Source: an uncultured Roseburia sp. (GTDB lineage: Bacteria; Bacillota; Clostridia; Lachnospirales; Lachnospiraceae). From it: 64,000 nt of DNA. Within the stretch, counting starts at the first letter, position 1. Every line of letters starts with the position of its first letter. Positions 35,756-44,774 of this stretch are shown here, piece by piece. The notes beneath the pieces were generated by a model, which was given only the letters and a program-made list of their open reading frames with translations, had not been told where the DNA came from and did no database searches. A program made the position numbers and the translations under genes. The stretch lies in the NCBI GenBank assembly GCA_944380515.1, contig CALWHT010000008.1:1-64000 (forward strand). The letters are read 5' to 3'.

Positions 35756-36115
35756 ATGATTGTAAACGAATCCGCGGAAAATTATTTAGAAACGATCCTG
35801 ATTCTCAGTAAACGCAACCCCGTGGTGCGCTCCGTCGACATCGCCGAGGAGCTGGGCTTTAAAAAATCCAGCGTCAGCGTTGCCATGAAAAATCTGCGCG
35901 AAAAAAATAATATTACCATGACAAAGGAAGGTTACATATACCTGACCGAATCGGGACGTGAAATCGCCGAGATGATTTATGAGCGCCACGAGCTGCTGAC
36001 CGACTGGCTGACCCGTCTTGGGGTCGACCCGAAAATCGCTGCCGAGGACGCCTGCCGGATGGAGCATGTCATCAGCAAGGAGAGCTTTGACGCGATTAAG
36101 CGCCATATCAAATAA
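35756..36115 (+). CDS. DtxR/MntR-family metal-dependent transcriptional regulator
   Basis: Regulator of 119 residues, in known relatives a metal-sensing repressor of iron or manganese uptake. Seen: the N-terminal winged helix with SAENYLETILILSK and VRSVDIAEELGFKKSSVSVAM, then a short dimerisation domain with metal ligands (ERHELL, AEDACRMEHVIS). It lacks the SH3-like third domain, as MntR-type proteins do. Single gene with its own promoter and terminator; no metal transporter is adjacent, so targets are unknown. The iron-type ABC transporter at 62.3 kb is a possible target (weak inference). Confidence 0.9.
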   Translation: MIVNESAENYLETILILSKRNPVVRSVDIAEELGFKKSSVSVAMKNLREKNNITMTKEGYIYLTESGREIAEMIYERHELLTDWLTRLGVDPKIAAEDACRMEHVISKESFDAIKRHIK

Positions 36116-36161
36116 ACTGGATAAAAAATATTTGCGGAGGGCAGATCATTCATAAGAAATG

Positions 36162-36217
36162 AAAGCCAGATAAAGCATCAGATTGAAATATCTGTTACTT
36201 TATCCGGCTTTTTTTAT
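36162..36217 (+). terminator. terminator of the DtxR-family gene
   Basis: Stem AAAGCCaGATAAAG with CTTTATCcGGCTTT plus an inner CAGAT/ATCTG pairing, followed by a long T-run. Confidence 0.85.
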
Positions 36218-36296
36218 TTTTAAGTTTTTAACAGAATAGCGTTCATCGGAGGGTCTGCAATCACAATTGCAGCGTCAGAGAAGAATTTCCGCATTT

Positions 36297-38291
36297 TTAC
36301 TTATACTGCCTGCGGAACTGCACCGGCGTCATATCATATGCCTTTTTAAACAGCCGGTTAAAATGCTCCACATTCTCATAGCCCACGCTTGCGGCAATCG
36401 ACTCCACCGTCTGATTTGTCTCCTTTAGCATCCGCCTTGCCTTTTTCATCCGGGCCGCTTTCACCGCGTCCTGAAACGTCATTCCCGATTTTTCTTTGAT
36501 ATATTTGGAAAGGTAAGGCTTGGAAAGATGAAACTTTTCCGCAAGCACATCCATCGTCACATCCGCATAATGGTTCTGAATAAAATTCATGATTTCCATG
36601 ACGCGCGCATCCCTGCCCTCGCAGATATTTTCGCTTTTCGCCATCTTATTTGCGGCCGTAACAAGCGCTGCGATGGAGCTCTTGATAATATCCTCGTCAA
36701 TGCCGACGCCCCAGAACTGTCTGCCCTGGCAGATGATTTCCACATATGCCGCCGCTCTTGCGGAGGAACCAACCGAAATCGCATGCTCCTGGTAAATTGC
36801 AAGCTCGTAGCTTACGCCAAAATACATCTTGATCGCATTGCTGACCGCGTCCAGACGCCCGTTTCCGTTTGTCTCAATCACTCTGCGCTCGCCGCCCTGC
36901 TCAATCGTCACCTTTGCGGAGATTCCGTCCTTCTGCTCAAAATGACATTCCGGAATGTCAAACACATCCTTCTGGTTGACATAATGTTCACAAAAAATCT
37001 GATAAATCATATCCGGCGTCAATTCCTCGTGCCGGTGGTCGGAAACACCCTTGACCAGGTAGCCGACCTCCTCCTTCATCTGATCCGGCAGCACCATGCC
37101 AAAATTCTGTTTGAGCACAAATGCGACGCCGCCCTTTCCGGACTGGCTGTTGATACGGATAACGTCCGACTCGTATTCCCTTCCGACATCCTTCGGGTCA
37201 ATCGGCAGATACGGCACATCCCAGCGCTCCCCGCTCTTTCCCGCTTCTCTCCACGCCATACCCTTGGATATCGCGTCCTGATGGGAACCGGAAAACGCGG
37301 TAAACACCAAATCTCCGGCGTAGGGAGTTCTCTCGTATACCCGCATGCGCGTAAAACGCTCATATTTTTCACGGATGGCGGGCAGGTTGGAAAAGTCAAG
37401 CTTCGGGTCTACCCCGTGGCACACCATGTTCAGCGCCAGCGTCACGATATCCACATTTCCGGTACGCTCTCCGTTGCCGAACAGCGTGCCCTCGATGCGG
37501 TCCGCCCCCGCGAGCACGCCGAGCTCCGCGTCGCTGATGCCGCAGCCCCGGTCATTGTGCGGGTGCACGCTCAGCACAACATTGTCCCTGTATTTTAAAT
37601 GCTTGTGGATGTACTCAATCTGGCATGCAAACACATGCGGCATTGCAATCTGAACCGTCGTCGGAATATTGATGATCGCCTTGTGCTCCGCATCCGGCTT
37701 CCAGACATCAAGCACCGCATTGCAGACCTCCACCGCGTAATCAACCTCCGTGCCCGGAAAGCTCTCGGGGCTGTACTCAAAGGTAAAGTTGCCGTCGGTC
37801 TGCTCCGCAAGCTCCTTTAACAGCACCGCGCCGTCCACCGCAAGCTGCTTTACCTCCTCCCTGCTCTTTTTAAACACCTGCTCGCGCTGCGCCACGGAGG
37901 TGGAGTTGTAGAGGTGAATCACGGCGTGGGGCGCTCCCTTGACCGCCTCAAAGGTCTTTTTGATGATATGCTCCCTCGCCTGCGTCAGCACCTGAACCGT
38001 AACGTCTTCCGGTATCATATTCCGCTCGATTAACGCCCTCATAAAATTGTATTCCGTCTCGGAAGCCGCAGGGAATCCTACCTCGATCTCCTTAAAGCCA
38101 ATATCAACAAGCATCTGGAAAAACTCGATTTTTTCCTCGAGGCTCATCGGCTCAATGAGCGCCTGGTTTCCGTCTCTTAAATCGACGCTGCACCAGATGG
38201 GCGGCTTGTCGATCGCGTCCTTTTTTACCCAGTCATAGGTAATTTCCGGCGGCATAAAGTAAGATTTTCCGTATTTTTCTGCAATATTCAT
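36297..38291 (-). CDS. leuA: 2-isopropylmalate synthase fused to a C-terminal AraC-type DNA-binding domain
   Basis: First committed enzyme of leucine synthesis with an added regulator-like domain; 664 residues. Seen: catalytic TIM barrel with DLRDGNQ at 37-43, the HPHNDRG metal/catalytic motif at 243-249 and GNGERTGN at 272-279; a LeuA allosteric domain about 445-550; then, from residue 561 to the end, 104 residues with two helix-turn-helix units (VLAEKFHLSKPYLSKYIKE and IAASVGYENVEHFNRLFKKA), the classic AraC family pattern ending in TPVQFRRQYK. The enzyme part alone is full length. No frameshift or stop separates the parts. ATG at 38291 follows AGGAGG. Transcription is controlled by a leucine T-box. 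Enzyme function is confident; DNA binding is inferred. Confidence 0.93.
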   Translation of the reverse strand: MNIAEKYGKSYFMPPEITYDWVKKDAIDKPPIWCSVDLRDGNQALIEPMSLEEKIEFFQMLVDIGFKEIEVGFPAASETEYNFMRALIERNMIPEDVTVQVLTQAREHIIKKTFEAVKGAPHAVIHLYNSTSVAQREQVFKKSREEVKQLAVDGAVLLKELAEQTDGNFTFEYSPESFPGTEVDYAVEVCNAVLDVWKPDAEHKAIINIPTTVQIAMPHVFACQIEYIHKHLKYRDNVVLSVHPHNDRGCGISDAELGVLAGADRIEGTLFGNGERTGNVDIVTLALNMVCHGVDPKLDFSNLPAIREKYERFTRMRVYERTPYAGDLVFTAFSGSHQDAISKGMAWREAGKSGERWDVPYLPIDPKDVGREYESDVIRINSQSGKGGVAFVLKQNFGMVLPDQMKEEVGYLVKGVSDHRHEELTPDMIYQIFCEHYVNQKDVFDIPECHFEQKDGISAKVTIEQGGERRVIETNGNGRLDAVSNAIKMYFGVSYELAIYQEHAISVGSSARAAAYVEIICQGRQFWGVGIDEDIIKSSIAALVTAANKMAKSENICEGRDARVMEIMNFIQNHYADVTMDVLAEKFHLSKPYLSKYIKEKSGMTFQDAVKAARMKKARRMLKETNQTVESIAASVGYENVEHFNRLFKKAYDMTPVQFRRQYK

Positions 38292-38317
38292 AATAATCCT
38301 CCTAAATTTCCATAAAA

Positions 38318-38620
38318 TAAAAAAGTCTCCGTAGAAAACCTTTCGATTCATCTACAGAGACGCAAAATCATTCTTTACGCGGTACCACTCTGCTTCATGA
38401 CGTCCGCTTTCCCGCAAAACGCCACGCTCTCTCCGGCACTGTTATGCCTTCTCCCCTTTCTACGGCGGGCACTCCGTCCGAACCTACCCAACACGCGTAT
38501 CCCGCATGCCTTCAGCCGGCAGCTCCAAGGTGAGTTCCCCGTATTCCTCCGACCGCCTTGCACCCTCCGGCGGCTCTCTGATTTCCGGTCCACGGCTACT
38601 GCTCCTTTTCATCGCTTTTC
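38318..38620 (-). promoter_or_regulatory. T-box leader, leucine (CUC specifier)
   Basis: On the minus strand: a Stem I region beginning GATGAAAAGGAGCAGTAG, a specifier loop GGGAACTCACC (codon CTC at 38532-38534), the conserved T-box AGAGTGGTACCGCG at 38379-38392, and a terminator GTCTCTGTAGA / TCTACGGAGAC (38325-38361) followed by T-run. Known T-boxes read uncharged tRNA and prevent termination; CUC specifies leucine, which fits leuA downstream. Confidence 0.95.
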
Positions 38621-38633
38621 ATTTGGAACAATT

Positions 38634-38730
38634 GTGTTATACATAGTAACACATCCTGCCTGTACATGGCAAGGTGTTATTTTATCAATTTTCTTGATTT
38701 ATTATATCGTTTTTGAAAACGATGTTACAC
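38634..38730 (-). promoter_or_regulatory. leuA promoter with repeated GTGTTA motifs and a dyad
   Basis: Minus-strand TTGCCA (38667-38672), 18 bases, TACTAT (38643-38648). A dyad GTGTTA-7-TAACAC (38634-38652) covers the -10 box, a further GTGTTA (38674-38679) abuts the -35, and a perfect dyad ATCGTTTTTGAAAACGAT (38706-38723) followed by GTTACAC lies upstream. These are candidate protein sites in addition to the T-box; the AraC domain fused to LeuA is a possible binder (inference). Confidence 0.5.
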
Positions 38731-38749
38731 ACCCCTTTGGCGCATATTC

Positions 38750-39181
38750 CTATATAATATATTCTCCGGCACGCTGCCGCTCAAAATCCACCAAATCCGC
38801 AAGCGTAATGCTGTCCACCACTTCGTTTATGGCATCGTTCATCTTTTTCCATACCATGAGGGTGGCGCAGTCATGCATCCTTTTGCACTGCATTTCATCC
38901 TCCACACACGCCACGGGCGCAAGGCTTCCCTCCGTCAGGCGCAGAATCATCCCCACCGTGTATTCCTCCGGCCGCTTTGTCAGAATATAGCCTCCCTGCG
39001 CGCCCCGGACACTCTTGACATACTTCGCTTTATTCAGAACCGAAATAATCTGCTCCAGGTATTTATCCGAGATTTCCTGCCGCCTCGCGATATCCTTAAG
39101 ACTGACCGGCTCTCCGGTGTGATGAAGCGCCAAATCAAGCATCAGGCGCAGCGCATACCTTCCTTTTGTCGATATTTTCAT
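38750..39181 (-). CDS. Rrf2-family (IscR-like) transcriptional regulator
   Basis: Winged-helix regulator of 143 residues. Seen: the family start MKISTKGRYALRLMLDLA, recognition region DIARRQEISDKYLEQII, GAQGGYIL in the wing, and three cysteines in CVEDEMQCKRMHDC, spaced as in Fe-S-binding IscR proteins. ATG at 39181 with AGAGGA; the longer frame to 39271 would run over the promoter. It probably represses Fe-S or cysteine genes, such as iscSU at 30-31 kb whose promoter carries a dyad (inference). It is not in the same operon, unlike classical iscR. Confidence 0.9.
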   Translation of the reverse strand: MKISTKGRYALRLMLDLALHHTGEPVSLKDIARRQEISDKYLEQIISVLNKAKYVKSVRGAQGGYILTKRPEEYTVGMILRLTEGSLAPVACVEDEMQCKRMHDCATLMVWKKMNDAINEVVDSITLADLVDFERQRAGEYII

Positions 39182-39242
39182 GCTTTTCCTCTTTCCTTTA
39201 CAAACTCCGGCAGCCCTTTTCGCGCCGCCTTCCTTTACGCAA

Positions 39243-39271
39243 AGTATAGCCCTGTATTCATACCGTGTCAA
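39243..39271 (-). promoter_or_regulatory. promoter of the Rrf2-family regulator
   Basis: Minus-strand TTGACA (39266-39271), 17 bases, TATACT (39243-39248). TCCTAT lies just upstream of the -35, the same hexamer as in the left arm of the iscSU dyad, which hints at autoregulation but is not a full dyad. Confidence 0.65.
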
Positions 39272-39277
39272 TAGGAT

Positions 39278-39598
39278 TTAAAACACCTCGCACCGCCATT
39301 GATACCGCTCCAAATCCACATGTCCGTCCGACACCTCCACGCCGTCCGCCTCAAGCAGAAGCTTCTGGCGGTTCACGCCTCCGAACGCAAAGGCATCGGA
39401 GAGCCGTCCCTCCCGGTTGACGACCCGGTAACAGGGAATCGACTCCGGGTCCGGATTTACGTGGAGGGCATAGCCTACGACTCTGGCCCATCTGTGGTTG
39501 CCCGCAAGCGCCGCTACCTGCCCGTAGGTCGCCACCGTTCCCCTGGGAATCTGTTTTACCACCTCGTAAATTTTTTGATAGGAATTTTTCTCCTGCAT
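39278..39598 (-). CDS. MGMT-family alkyltransferase-like DNA repair protein
   Basis: Small protein of 106 residues matching only the C-terminal DNA-binding domain of O6-alkylguanine-DNA alkyltransferases. Seen: IPRGTVATYGQVAALAG, the arginine-finger helix region NHRWARVVGYAL, and the active-site motif PCYRVVNREG, where the acceptor cysteine is kept but the usual PCHR histidine is tyrosine. ATG at 39598 with AGAAGG. It may be a true alkyltransferase or, like ATL proteins, a damage flag; the tyrosine makes catalytic competence uncertain. Confidence 0.85.
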   Translation of the reverse strand: MQEKNSYQKIYEVVKQIPRGTVATYGQVAALAGNHRWARVVGYALHVNPDPESIPCYRVVNREGRLSDAFAFGGVNRQKLLLEADGVEVSDGHVDLERYQWRCEVF

Positions 39599-39746
39599 AC
39601 TTACCTTCTCTCCTGCGATATGTATCACTTTACTATGTGCATTTTATCACAATAAAAATTATTTTGACATAATATGACAAATGATACTAAAATATAGTCA
39701 GTTTTAAAATCTTGTAGATTTCTTAGTAAAACGAAGGAGGTTTTAT

Positions 39747-41264
39747 ATGAATACAATATCCAAAGATCTTACACAACCAGACATTGCGAACGCAAGCCGT
39801 AATCAATCAGCGCTTGTCGGTGTCTGCATTATGAACGTCATTCTGCTGGCAGCTTATCTGATTGAATATATAAAGGGCGCCCGATCCCTGCCGTCCTTCG
39901 CAATTGTGGCTGCTGTCTGTATCCTTCCCAGCGTCATTTCACTTTTCATCTATACCAGGCGGCAGGATGCGCTGTCTATCCGCTATATCTGTGCCGTCGG
40001 CTTCGGCATCCTGTATGGCTATGTGATGTTCACCACCACCACGGATTTGTCTTTCTGTTATGTAATCGTCATATTCGTTATCCTGATTGTATATATGGAT
40101 TTAAAGCTTTCTTTTTCGCTCGGCGGCTTTGCCCTTTTGGTGAACCTTATCCGCACTGTCTACATCGCGAGTACAAGAGGACTGTCCTCCACAGACATCA
40201 CAAATGCCGAAATTATTTTTGCCTGCATTATCTTGTCTTGTGTATTTACCGTTCTCGCCGTCTCCAAGATGTCAAAAATTAATGAAGCAAATATCACAAA
40301 AGCCGATAACGATAAAGCGCGCTCTGACGAGCTGCTGAAGCTTACCTTAAAGGTCGCAGCTTCGCTCGCTGAAAATATCCAAAACGTATCGAACAACGCG
40401 GCCCGGCTCCATGATTCGATTGCCACCACCCAGTCGGACATGGAAAAGCTTTCAAACGATACGGCTGAAACAGCCGACGCGATTATCAGCCAGCAGAAAA
40501 ATACAGAAGAAATCAATCATCAGATTTCCTCTGTCTCATCCATAACGGAGGCCTTGTTAAACAGCGCAACTGAAACCTCAAATAATTTGGATGCCAGCAG
40601 GCAGGTAATGCAGGAGCTCGTGCATCAGGTCCAGGTTTCCGGTAATTCCAGCAATATGGTATCTGACTCCATGAAGGATTTAAAGGATTATGCCGACCGG
40701 ATGCAGAGCATTATGGCCCTGATCAGCAGCGTCGCTTCCCAGACGGCTCTTTTAGCGCTCAACGCAAGTATAGAAGCTGCCCGCGCGGGAGAAGCCGGAC
40801 GCGGCTTTGCGGTAGTCGCATCGGAAATCTCCAGCCTCGCCGCCCAGACTAACAATGCAACCGGCGACATCAACCAGTTGATTGAAAATATTGTAGGGGC
40901 CATTTCTTCGGTCACGGATTCCACGGGAAGCCTGCTCGAAAGTCTTTCTCAGCAAAGCACCTACATCGGTTCTGCCGCCGATTATTTTTCGATGATTGAA
41001 AATAATACTCAGAGTACGTTGTCCCATATGGAAGAACTCAAAGAAACAGTTGACGCCGTTTCCGGCGCCAACATTGAGATTATCAACAGTATCAATCACG
41101 TGTCTGACATCACCCGCAAGGTTGCTGCGGGTGCAGCGACAACCCTTTCCGCCTGCCGCGAAAACCTTGAGAGCATTTCAGACATTACCGCAATTACGGA
41201 AGCTCTGAAAAAAGACGCCAACGATTTAAAGACTCATTCAAATCTTCCCAACGGTGCCTCATAA
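39747..41264 (+). CDS. methyl-accepting chemotaxis protein without large outside sensor domain
   Basis: Chemoreceptor-like signal transducer of 505 residues. Seen: about six hydrophobic segments in the first 180 residues with only short loops, no Cache or four-helix sensor, then a long coiled signalling region with the conserved hairpin tip [23 protein letters not shown] at 39747 follows GAAGGAGG. A promoter with TTGACA at 39664-39669 and TAAAAT at 39688-39693 precedes it. The last 31 bases overlap the convergent GerMN lipoprotein gene. The signal is unknown; no other chemotaxis genes are adjacent. Confidence 0.92.
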   Translation: MNTISKDLTQPDIANASRNQSALVGVCIMNVILLAAYLIEYIKGARSLPSFAIVAAVCILPSVISLFIYTRRQDALSIRYICAVGFGILYGYVMFTTTTDLSFCYVIVIFVILIVYMDLKLSFSLGGFALLVNLIRTVYIASTRGLSSTDITNAEIIFACIILSCVFTVLAVSKMSKINEANITKADNDKARSDELLKLTLKVAASLAENIQNVSNNAARLHDSIATTQSDMEKLSNDTAETADAIISQQKNTEEINHQISSVSSITEALLNSATETSNNLDASRQVMQELVHQVQVSGNSSNMVSDSMKDLKDYADRMQSIMALISSVASQTALLALNASIEAARAGEAGRGFAVVASEISSLAAQTNNATGDINQLIENIVGAISSVTDSTGSLLESLSQQSTYIGSAADYFSMIENNTQSTLSHMEELKETVDAVSGANIEIINSINHVSDITRKVAAGAATTLSACRENLESISDITAITEALKKDANDLKTHSNLPNGAS

Positions 41265-41818
41265 TCCGCATGGCCGCTGCTCCACGCATTGCCCTCCACC
41301 AATATGGTGAGGTACTCCGCGTCATAGGCTTCCAAAAAAGTATTCACAACACCGCCGACGGAGACATACTCCCCGGCGGTTCCGTAATTGGAGACAAACT
41401 GCTCAAACTCTGCGGATAAATCCAGCGTAAGCTGTTCTCCGCCGTCCGAAAAGGACAAAACCTCCGTCTCCTCCGGCACCACATCCTTTTGTGCCAGCGC
41501 CGCAATGATATTTTCCGGCGTCAGCTCTGACAACGTCACAATCTCGGTGTCAAACCCGTCGGCGTTCGCGTTTCCATAATATAACGTAATCTCAACAAAA
41601 CCTTCCTCCACCATCTCGCTTCCGCCGTCCAGGGAAAGTTCCGTTTCCGATGCGGGCTCTTTTGTTTCGGACACATGTTCCGTACTTCCGTTTGGCTCCT
41701 GCACATTCCCCTCCTGCGTATTACCGTTTTCCGCAGGGGCATTTCCGTTCGTACCGCCGCATCCTGCCAGCATCAGGCACAGCGCCGCTGCTGCAAACAA
41801 ATATCGTCTCTTTCTCAT
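41234..41818 (-). CDS. lipoprotein with GerMN domain
   Basis: Secreted lipoprotein of 194 residues. Seen: signal peptide with lipobox LAGC (MLAGCGG), a low-complexity Asn/Gly/Glu spacer to about residue 65, and a C-terminal GerMN-type domain with [31 protein letters not shown] and LTILVEGN. GerMN proteins occur in sporulation, germination and wall assembly; a role here is open. ATG at 41818 follows a run of G; an ATG four codons upstream is too near it. Overlaps the end of the chemoreceptor gene by 31 bases. Confidence 0.85.
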   Translation of the reverse strand: MRKRRYLFAAAALCLMLAGCGGTNGNAPAENGNTQEGNVQEPNGSTEHVSETKEPASETELSLDGGSEMVEEGFVEITLYYGNANADGFDTEIVTLSELTPENIIAALAQKDVVPEETEVLSFSDGGEQLTLDLSAEFEQFVSNYGTAGEYVSVGGVVNTFLEAYDAEYLTILVEGNAWSSGHADYEAPLGRFE

Positions 41819-41926
41819 AATTCCCCCCATTTCTGCGCTGCTTTGCGCAAAGCTGTATTTGTTTTATTATAATATATTTTCCCCAAGCTGTGGGACTTTG
41901 ACCCTGAAATTAAGAAATTCTTCAAA

Positions 41927-42763
41927 CTAATGGAAGCTTTCCCCAGCTCTGCCGAGGATTTGAACGGATATTTCGGTCACGTAATCCTCCTCCCGCTCCG
42001 CCATGAGCTGGTCCACCGCATAGACCTCTACAAATTCCCCGGCAAGCCGCAGTCCGTTTTTCTTTGCGTAGTCGAGCATTTTTTCATAGGCATCGCCGAT
42101 ATTTCTCCAATGGCCCTGAAAATAAGTGACCAGATATTCGCCCTCCGGCAGCTCTGAATAGTTCAAACCGCCCTCTTTTTTCTTCATCAGCAGTATGACA
42201 TTTCCGTAATTGTCATAAATCCTTTGTCGGATGTCCCTTTCATACTGGATATACCCGATTTCATAGCAGACGCTCCTGCTGCGGCTCTCGTAAAACGCAA
42301 TCAGCTCCGCCGTCTTCTCTGCAAAAACCGTATCGCTGGAATTCTCAAAGGTGCGCATCAGATAATAATACCGGGGCTGCTGCCGTATCACGAACTGCCC
42401 CTCCTCAAGATTCAGCCAGCTTCTCACCTTCGCGCTCTTTTCCCGCATCCATTGCTTTCGGTCCTTTAATCTCCGAATCCGTTCATCCAGAAGCTTTTCC
42501 TCCCTGCGAAACAGCTCCAGCAGCTTTTGGGGATTCCTGCCGTTTAAAAATTCGCGGATTTCGTGCAGGGACATACCAAGATCCTTTAACATGATAATCG
42601 CATCCAAAACCTCTATCTGATGGATGGAATAATAACGGTATTCGTTATCCAATACGATTTCCGGGCAAAAAAGACCGATTTTATCATAGTGAAACAATGT
42701 ATTTTTTGTGACATGGGCAAGCTTTGCCAACTCTCCGGTCGTCAGGTATTGGCTTCGGTCCAT
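41927..42763 (-). CDS. MerR-family transcriptional regulator with GyrI-like effector domain
   Basis: Regulator of 278 residues resembling BmrR/BltR-type multidrug sensors. Seen: N-terminal MerR helix-turn-helix with [21 protein letters not shown], the [18 protein letters not shown] second part, a long coiled dimer helix, and a C-terminal drug-binding-like (GyrI) domain from about residue 120. The ATG at 42763 has GGGAG; the frame upstream to 42880 crosses the promoter. It is divergent from a MATE pump and a 19-base-spaced promoter with a dyad lies between, so it most likely activates the pump on binding of a ligand. Confidence 0.92.
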   Translation of the reverse strand: MDRSQYLTTGELAKLAHVTKNTLFHYDKIGLFCPEIVLDNEYRYYSIHQIEVLDAIIMLKDLGMSLHEIREFLNGRNPQKLLELFRREEKLLDERIRRLKDRKQWMREKSAKVRSWLNLEEGQFVIRQQPRYYYLMRTFENSSDTVFAEKTAELIAFYESRSRSVCYEIGYIQYERDIRQRIYDNYGNVILLMKKKEGGLNYSELPEGEYLVTYFQGHWRNIGDAYEKMLDYAKKNGLRLAGEFVEVYAVDQLMAEREEDYVTEISVQILGRAGESFH

Positions 42764-42794
42764 AACGTTCTCCCTTCTTCCTGCGAAAAAACAC

Positions 42795-42825
42795 TTGACT
42801 ATATGGTAACCATATAGTTTATCAT
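42795..42825 (+). promoter_or_regulatory. MerR-type promoter of the MATE gene with 21-base dyad
   Basis: TTGACT at 42795-42800, a 19-base spacer, TATCAT at 42820-42825. The spacer carries a perfect dyad, ACTATATGGT then one base then ACCATATAGT (42798-42818). The overlong spacer with a central dyad is the signature of MerR-activated promoters. Confidence 0.88.
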
Positions 42826-42866
42826 AGCATTTGTGCCGTTTTAGGGCAAGAAAGAAGGAGGTTATT

Positions 42867-44195
42867 ATGGCACAGTCCATCGGTCAGAAATTTACACCCG
42901 CAGCTTTGCTTCGATTTGCATTTCCATCAATGGTTATGATGATGCTCATGTCCTGCTACACCATTGTAGACGGAATTTTTATTTCACGCTTTTTGGGGGA
43001 TAACGCATTATCCTCGGTAAATATTGTTTATCCCGTTATTAACATTCTGCTGGCCATCGGCGTAATGTTGTCCACCGGAGGCAGCGCCGTTGTGGCAAAA
43101 AAGATGGGGGAGGGGAAACAGGATGAGGCCAAACAGGACTTTTCCATGTTTACCGCCATCGGCGTTGGCGCAAGTCTTGTGATCCTTGCCGCCACGCTTC
43201 TGTTTTTGGAGCCTGTCTGCCGTATGCTGGGTGCGAACGATGCCCTGCTTAACAACTGCATGGCCTACCTGCGCACGGTAATTTTATTTGCCCCGGCCTG
43301 CATGCTCCAAAGCCTGTTCCAGGCGTTTTTCGTGACGGCCGGGAAACCGCATATCGGACTTACCCTCATTGTCAGTGCCGGCATCTGCAACGGCATCCTG
43401 GACTATGTTTTTCTCGGTCCGCTTGGCTTCGGCATCGAGGGAGCCGCCCTTGCCACCGGAATCGGACAGATGATTCCCGCCGTATTCGGCGTCTGCTATT
43501 TTTTCTTTGTAAAAGGGGATTTGCATTTCACGGGATTCCGTGTTTATGGAAAGACACTGGGCGCAGCCTGCGTAAACGGTTCGTCCGAAATGGTCACAAA
43601 TCTCTCCAACGCGGTAATTACGTATCTGTTCAATCAGACCATGCTGCGCCTTGCGGGAGAATCCGGCGTTGCCGCGATTACGATCATCCTGTACGCGGAA
43701 TTTTTATTTAACGCGCTCTACCTTGGATTTTCGATGGGAGTTGCCCCGGTAATCAGCTACCACTATGGGGCAAAAAACGATGCGGAGCTTCAAAATATCT
43801 ACCGTATCAGCCGGAGGTTTGTCATTCTTTCCTCCTTCGTGATTATGGCGGCCTCCTTCCTTTCCTCAAATGGTATTGTGGGGATTTTTGTCGACAGCGG
43901 CACACAAACCTATGCGCTTGCCGTGGAAGGGTTTTCCCTGTTCTCCCTGGCCTTTTTGTTCAGCGGATTTAATATATTTTCGTCGGCGCTCTTCACCGCT
44001 CTCTCCGACGGAAAAACCTCGGCGATCATCTCTTTTATAAGGACCTTCGGTTTTATCCTGATATCTCTTTTAACGCTCCCGGCGCTTTTCGGCGTAACCG
44101 GCGTGTGGATGGCGATTCCGACGGCAGAATTTTTTACCATGTTTTTATCGTGGTATTTCCACCGCTCCAAGAGCAGTGTTTACCATTATGCCTGA
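42867..44195 (+). CDS. MATE-family multidrug efflux transporter
   Basis: Antiporter of about 442 residues that exports drugs or other cationic compounds using Na or H. Seen: twelve membrane segments in two similar halves, the opening [36 protein letters not shown] in helix 2 and the second-half repeat beginning [23 protein letters not shown] at 42867 follows AGGAGG; the frame to 42831 extends into the promoter. Paired with the divergent MerR regulator. Its 3' end overlaps the convergent CBS gene by 10 bases. Confidence 0.95.
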   Translation: MAQSIGQKFTPAALLRFAFPSMVMMMLMSCYTIVDGIFISRFLGDNALSSVNIVYPVINILLAIGVMLSTGGSAVVAKKMGEGKQDEAKQDFSMFTAIGVGASLVILAATLLFLEPVCRMLGANDALLNNCMAYLRTVILFAPACMLQSLFQAFFVTAGKPHIGLTLIVSAGICNGILDYVFLGPLGFGIEGAALATGIGQMIPAVFGVCYFFFVKGDLHFTGFRVYGKTLGAACVNGSSEMVTNLSNAVITYLFNQTMLRLAGESGVAAITIILYAEFLFNALYLGFSMGVAPVISYHYGAKNDAELQNIYRISRRFVILSSFVIMAASFLSSNGIVGIFVDSGTQTYALAVEGFSLFSLAFLFSGFNIFSSALFTALSDGKTSAIISFIRTFGFILISLLTLPALFGVTGVWMAIPTAEFFTMFLSWYFHRSKSSVYHYA

Positions 44196-44605
44196 TGGGA
44201 AGACTCCGAGGCTTTTCTGCCGAGATACGCCAGAATGTCCTTTCTTGTGACGATACCGATAAATACGCGCTTGTCATCCACTACAGGGACAAAATTCTGG
44301 TTCATGACCTTGTCAAACAGGTTTTCCATGGATTCCCGGATATTGACAGCCTGATTGTCCCTCCGGCGCTCAATGGATGTAATCGGCATGTCCTCCAAAA
44401 ATTTAAGCTGCGGAAAATTCCGGTCCTTTAAGAACCAGAGCAGGTCGCCTTCGGTAACGGTTCCTATATATCTGCCGCCCTCGCTTAAAAGCGGAATTGC
44501 GCTGTAGCCGTGGTGTTCCATCTTTTCCAGGACCTGCCGAAGCGTATCTGTCTCCTCCACATATGCCACCTCTTTCTTCGGCGTCAAAAAAAATAATATG
44601 TTCAT
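44186..44605 (-). CDS. tandem CBS-domain protein
   Basis: Stand-alone pair of CBS domains, 139 residues, of the kind that bind adenine nucleotides or c-di-AMP and sense energy state. Seen: first domain with TLRQVLEKMEHHGYSAIPLL and YIGTVTEGDLLWFL, second with SMENLFDKVMNQNFVPVVDD and FIGIVTRKDILAYL. Full length for such proteins (CbpB-like size). Single gene, convergent with the MATE gene. The 169 bases upstream hold no gene. Confidence 0.88.
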   Translation of the reverse strand: MNILFFLTPKKEVAYVEETDTLRQVLEKMEHHGYSAIPLLSEGGRYIGTVTEGDLLWFLKDRNFPQLKFLEDMPITSIERRRDNQAVNIRESMENLFDKVMNQNFVPVVDDKRVFIGIVTRKDILAYLGRKASESSHQA

Positions 44606-44774
44606 ACAAGCACCTTCAATTCTGATGTATTTGATGGTCCTATTGTATCAGAAATTTCCTTGTTCCGCAAACGTGCCGGGCAGCATTATATGTTTTAAAT
44701 GGGGCTCCTTACTCTGTCCCATACAATAATTAAAAAGAGGACAACCGCCCATGATTACTATTTTTTACATTTCA

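Noticed and set aside
38690..38749. Dyad ATCGTTTTTGAAAACGAT as terminator of the Rrf2 gene
   Set aside because: It is followed by mixed A/T sequence and not a T-run on the minus strand, so it is treated as a possible operator instead.
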